From Vanilla planifolia (taxonomy: Eukaryota > Streptophyta > Magnoliopsida > Asparagales > Orchidaceae): DNA of 64,000 nt. This document shows positions 63,160-64,000 of this stretch, piece by piece. Under the pieces are notes generated by a model, which was not told the origin of the DNA, did not search any database, and saw nothing but the letters and a program-made list of their open reading frames with translations. The stretch's first letter is position 1, and each line of letters opens with the position of its first letter. Position numbers and translations under genes: made by a program. The stretch spans positions 14,677,107 to 14,741,106 of the forward strand of contig CM043877.1 in assembly GCA_023846275.1 (NCBI GenBank), written 5' to 3'.

Positions 63160-63583
63160 ATTATAGCACCCACTCCTCGTAGACTCCTCTCGTAACGTAG
63201 AGGTATCATGTTCTAGGCCTTCGCTTTTGTCTCCATTAGTGAAGGGTCTTCAGCGCCTTGGCTGGACGAGCATCCATGGTCCAAGGCCCTCCTTCACTGA
63301 ACTATCCTCCTCGATATAACGATGAAATATGTTCAACTTGTCATGCACACGAGCAGCCTCCCCATGCACAGCCATCCGCTTGGTGGGGTCAACAGCATGA
63401 GTCGTGCATTTTCGCGGACGCGGTAGCGTGCACAGCAGCAACAAACGTTGTGTTCATAGACGATGGCGTTGCCACAAAAATGCGTAGGGCAGATGCGCCA
63501 AATCAGATGCCGGGGGCCGTTGCACCGCCATATGTGTTGCCATGCAGAGAGTCACGCACAAGCACGACCACCATAGGTTCAGT
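63160..63583 (-). pseudogene. LINE ORF1, proximal part (5'-truncated)
   Basis: On the minus strand the stretch contains SVKEGLGPWMLVQPRR near 63295-63250, the GPW...V..R motif that follows the zinc knuckle in plant LINE ORF1 proteins. A cluster of Cys codons near 63440 may be a decayed knuckle. No in-frame start is seen before the target duplication at 63584, so the 5' end was lost at insertion. Confidence 0.65.
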
Positions 63584-63601
63584 CACAATAGTAGATCTTC
63601 T
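63584..63601. repeat. LINE target-site duplication, right copy
   Basis: CACAATAGTAGATCTTCT, identical to 51043-51060. It marks the 5' end of the minus-strand LINE. Confidence 0.93.
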
Positions 63602-64000
63602 ATTATATCATTTAACATCGAATCATAATAAATGCCCCTATCTATAAGAATATCATATCATATTTGTCTCATAATAGATCTCATCTCTAGGCTACTAAAT
63701 AACATAAGAAGTGCTTCATCACATATATCATATCTACATTATAACAAATAACATCTTTAGTAGATAAATCACACAATAAGCAACCCATTACATACCACAT
63801 TTACATCATCATAGATCTTGTATATAGTTACTAGATTATACAGTAAATAGCTCCTCATATATCATATTTATATAATAACAGATCTTATCTCTAGTTGTTA
63901 GATCATACAATAAATAATTCATCATATATCATATTTGCATCATTAGTATAACTAAATTAACAAATTATTTGACATCTTTATTTTTATTTCTTATCATATA
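63602..64000. other. AT-rich DNA with degenerate repeats
   Basis: Phrases such as TCATATATCATATTT (63855 and 63922) and CAGATCTTATCTCTAG recur about 67 bp apart, suggesting an old tandem array. It continues the locus found left of 51043. No gene is seen. Confidence 0.45.

Larger units (their letters stand above)
51061..63583 (-). mobile_element. L1-type LINE with four nested solo LTRs
   Basis: Bounded by a perfect 18-bp target-site duplication, the element spans 12.5 kb. About 5.1 kb remains after removing the insertions at 51796-52836, 53911-56170, 56176-58204 and 61092-63159. In minus-strand order it holds part of ORF1, endonuclease and reverse transcriptase (ORF2), the C-terminal Cys/His region and an RNase H domain. 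The 3' end near 51061-51110 has AATAAAATAAAAC instead of a long poly(A). ORF1 is short, so the element is 5'-truncated. Stops and shifts are present but the catalytic YADD is kept, so it is much younger than the LINE at 4545. An RNase H at the end of ORF2 is a known feature of some plant L1 lineages. Confidence 0.92.

Noticed and set aside
63258..63647. 129-codon plus-strand open frame
   Set aside because: Antisense to LINE ORF1 and running across the target duplication, so it is a shadow.

Overview
The window looks like nuclear DNA of a flowering plant. It is strongly AT-rich, holds no intact protein-coding gene, and is filled with decayed retrotransposons (Ty1/copia, Ty3/gypsy, L1-type LINEs, solo LTRs), microsatellites and broken pieces of two plant genes: an SBP-box (SPL) transcription factor and the ribonucleotide reductase small subunit. 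The SPL fragment resembles the miR156-type group of seed plants. I could not fix the species. All coding assignments come from reading translated frames by eye, so element edges without target-site duplications are approximate.

Layout. 1-4500: two minus-strand copia remnants. 4545-7110: a plus-strand LINE remnant. 7920-10560: a minus-strand gypsy fragment with a retropepsin, repeated at 37296-40340. 10561-18960: AT-rich DNA with a 635-bp GAA tract and a plus-strand gypsy gag with a clean CCHC zinc knuckle. 18965-19900: the end of a minus-strand gypsy integrase. 19901-26894: AT-rich DNA with long TA-type microsatellites. 26895-35430: a truncated LTR copy, a 250-bp solo LTR and a large anonymous repeat with tandemly duplicated ends, repeated at 42772-45240. 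35500-36220: SPL promoter and exon 1 (pseudogene). 39744-42266: an inverted repeat built around the 5' end of the ribonucleotide reductase gene, its right arm running into a deleted copy of the gene. 45250-51042: AT-rich DNA with a GC-rich island of 101-bp tandem repeats.

The best-resolved structure is 51061-63583: one minus-strand L1-type LINE with an EN-RT ORF2 and a C-terminal RNase H domain. It is bounded by an 18-bp perfect target-site duplication and split by four solo LTRs. One is a 1041-bp LTR with TSD CAATT. Three belong to a roughly 2.0-2.3-kb LTR family with TG...CA ends, and two of these stand head to tail separated by only the 5-bp target CTACC. This family carries an array of hairpin modules whose stems show compensatory base changes between modules, the most unusual signal in the window.

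Nothing here works together as an operon or pathway. The window records successive insertions, duplications, inversions and gene-fragment captures.
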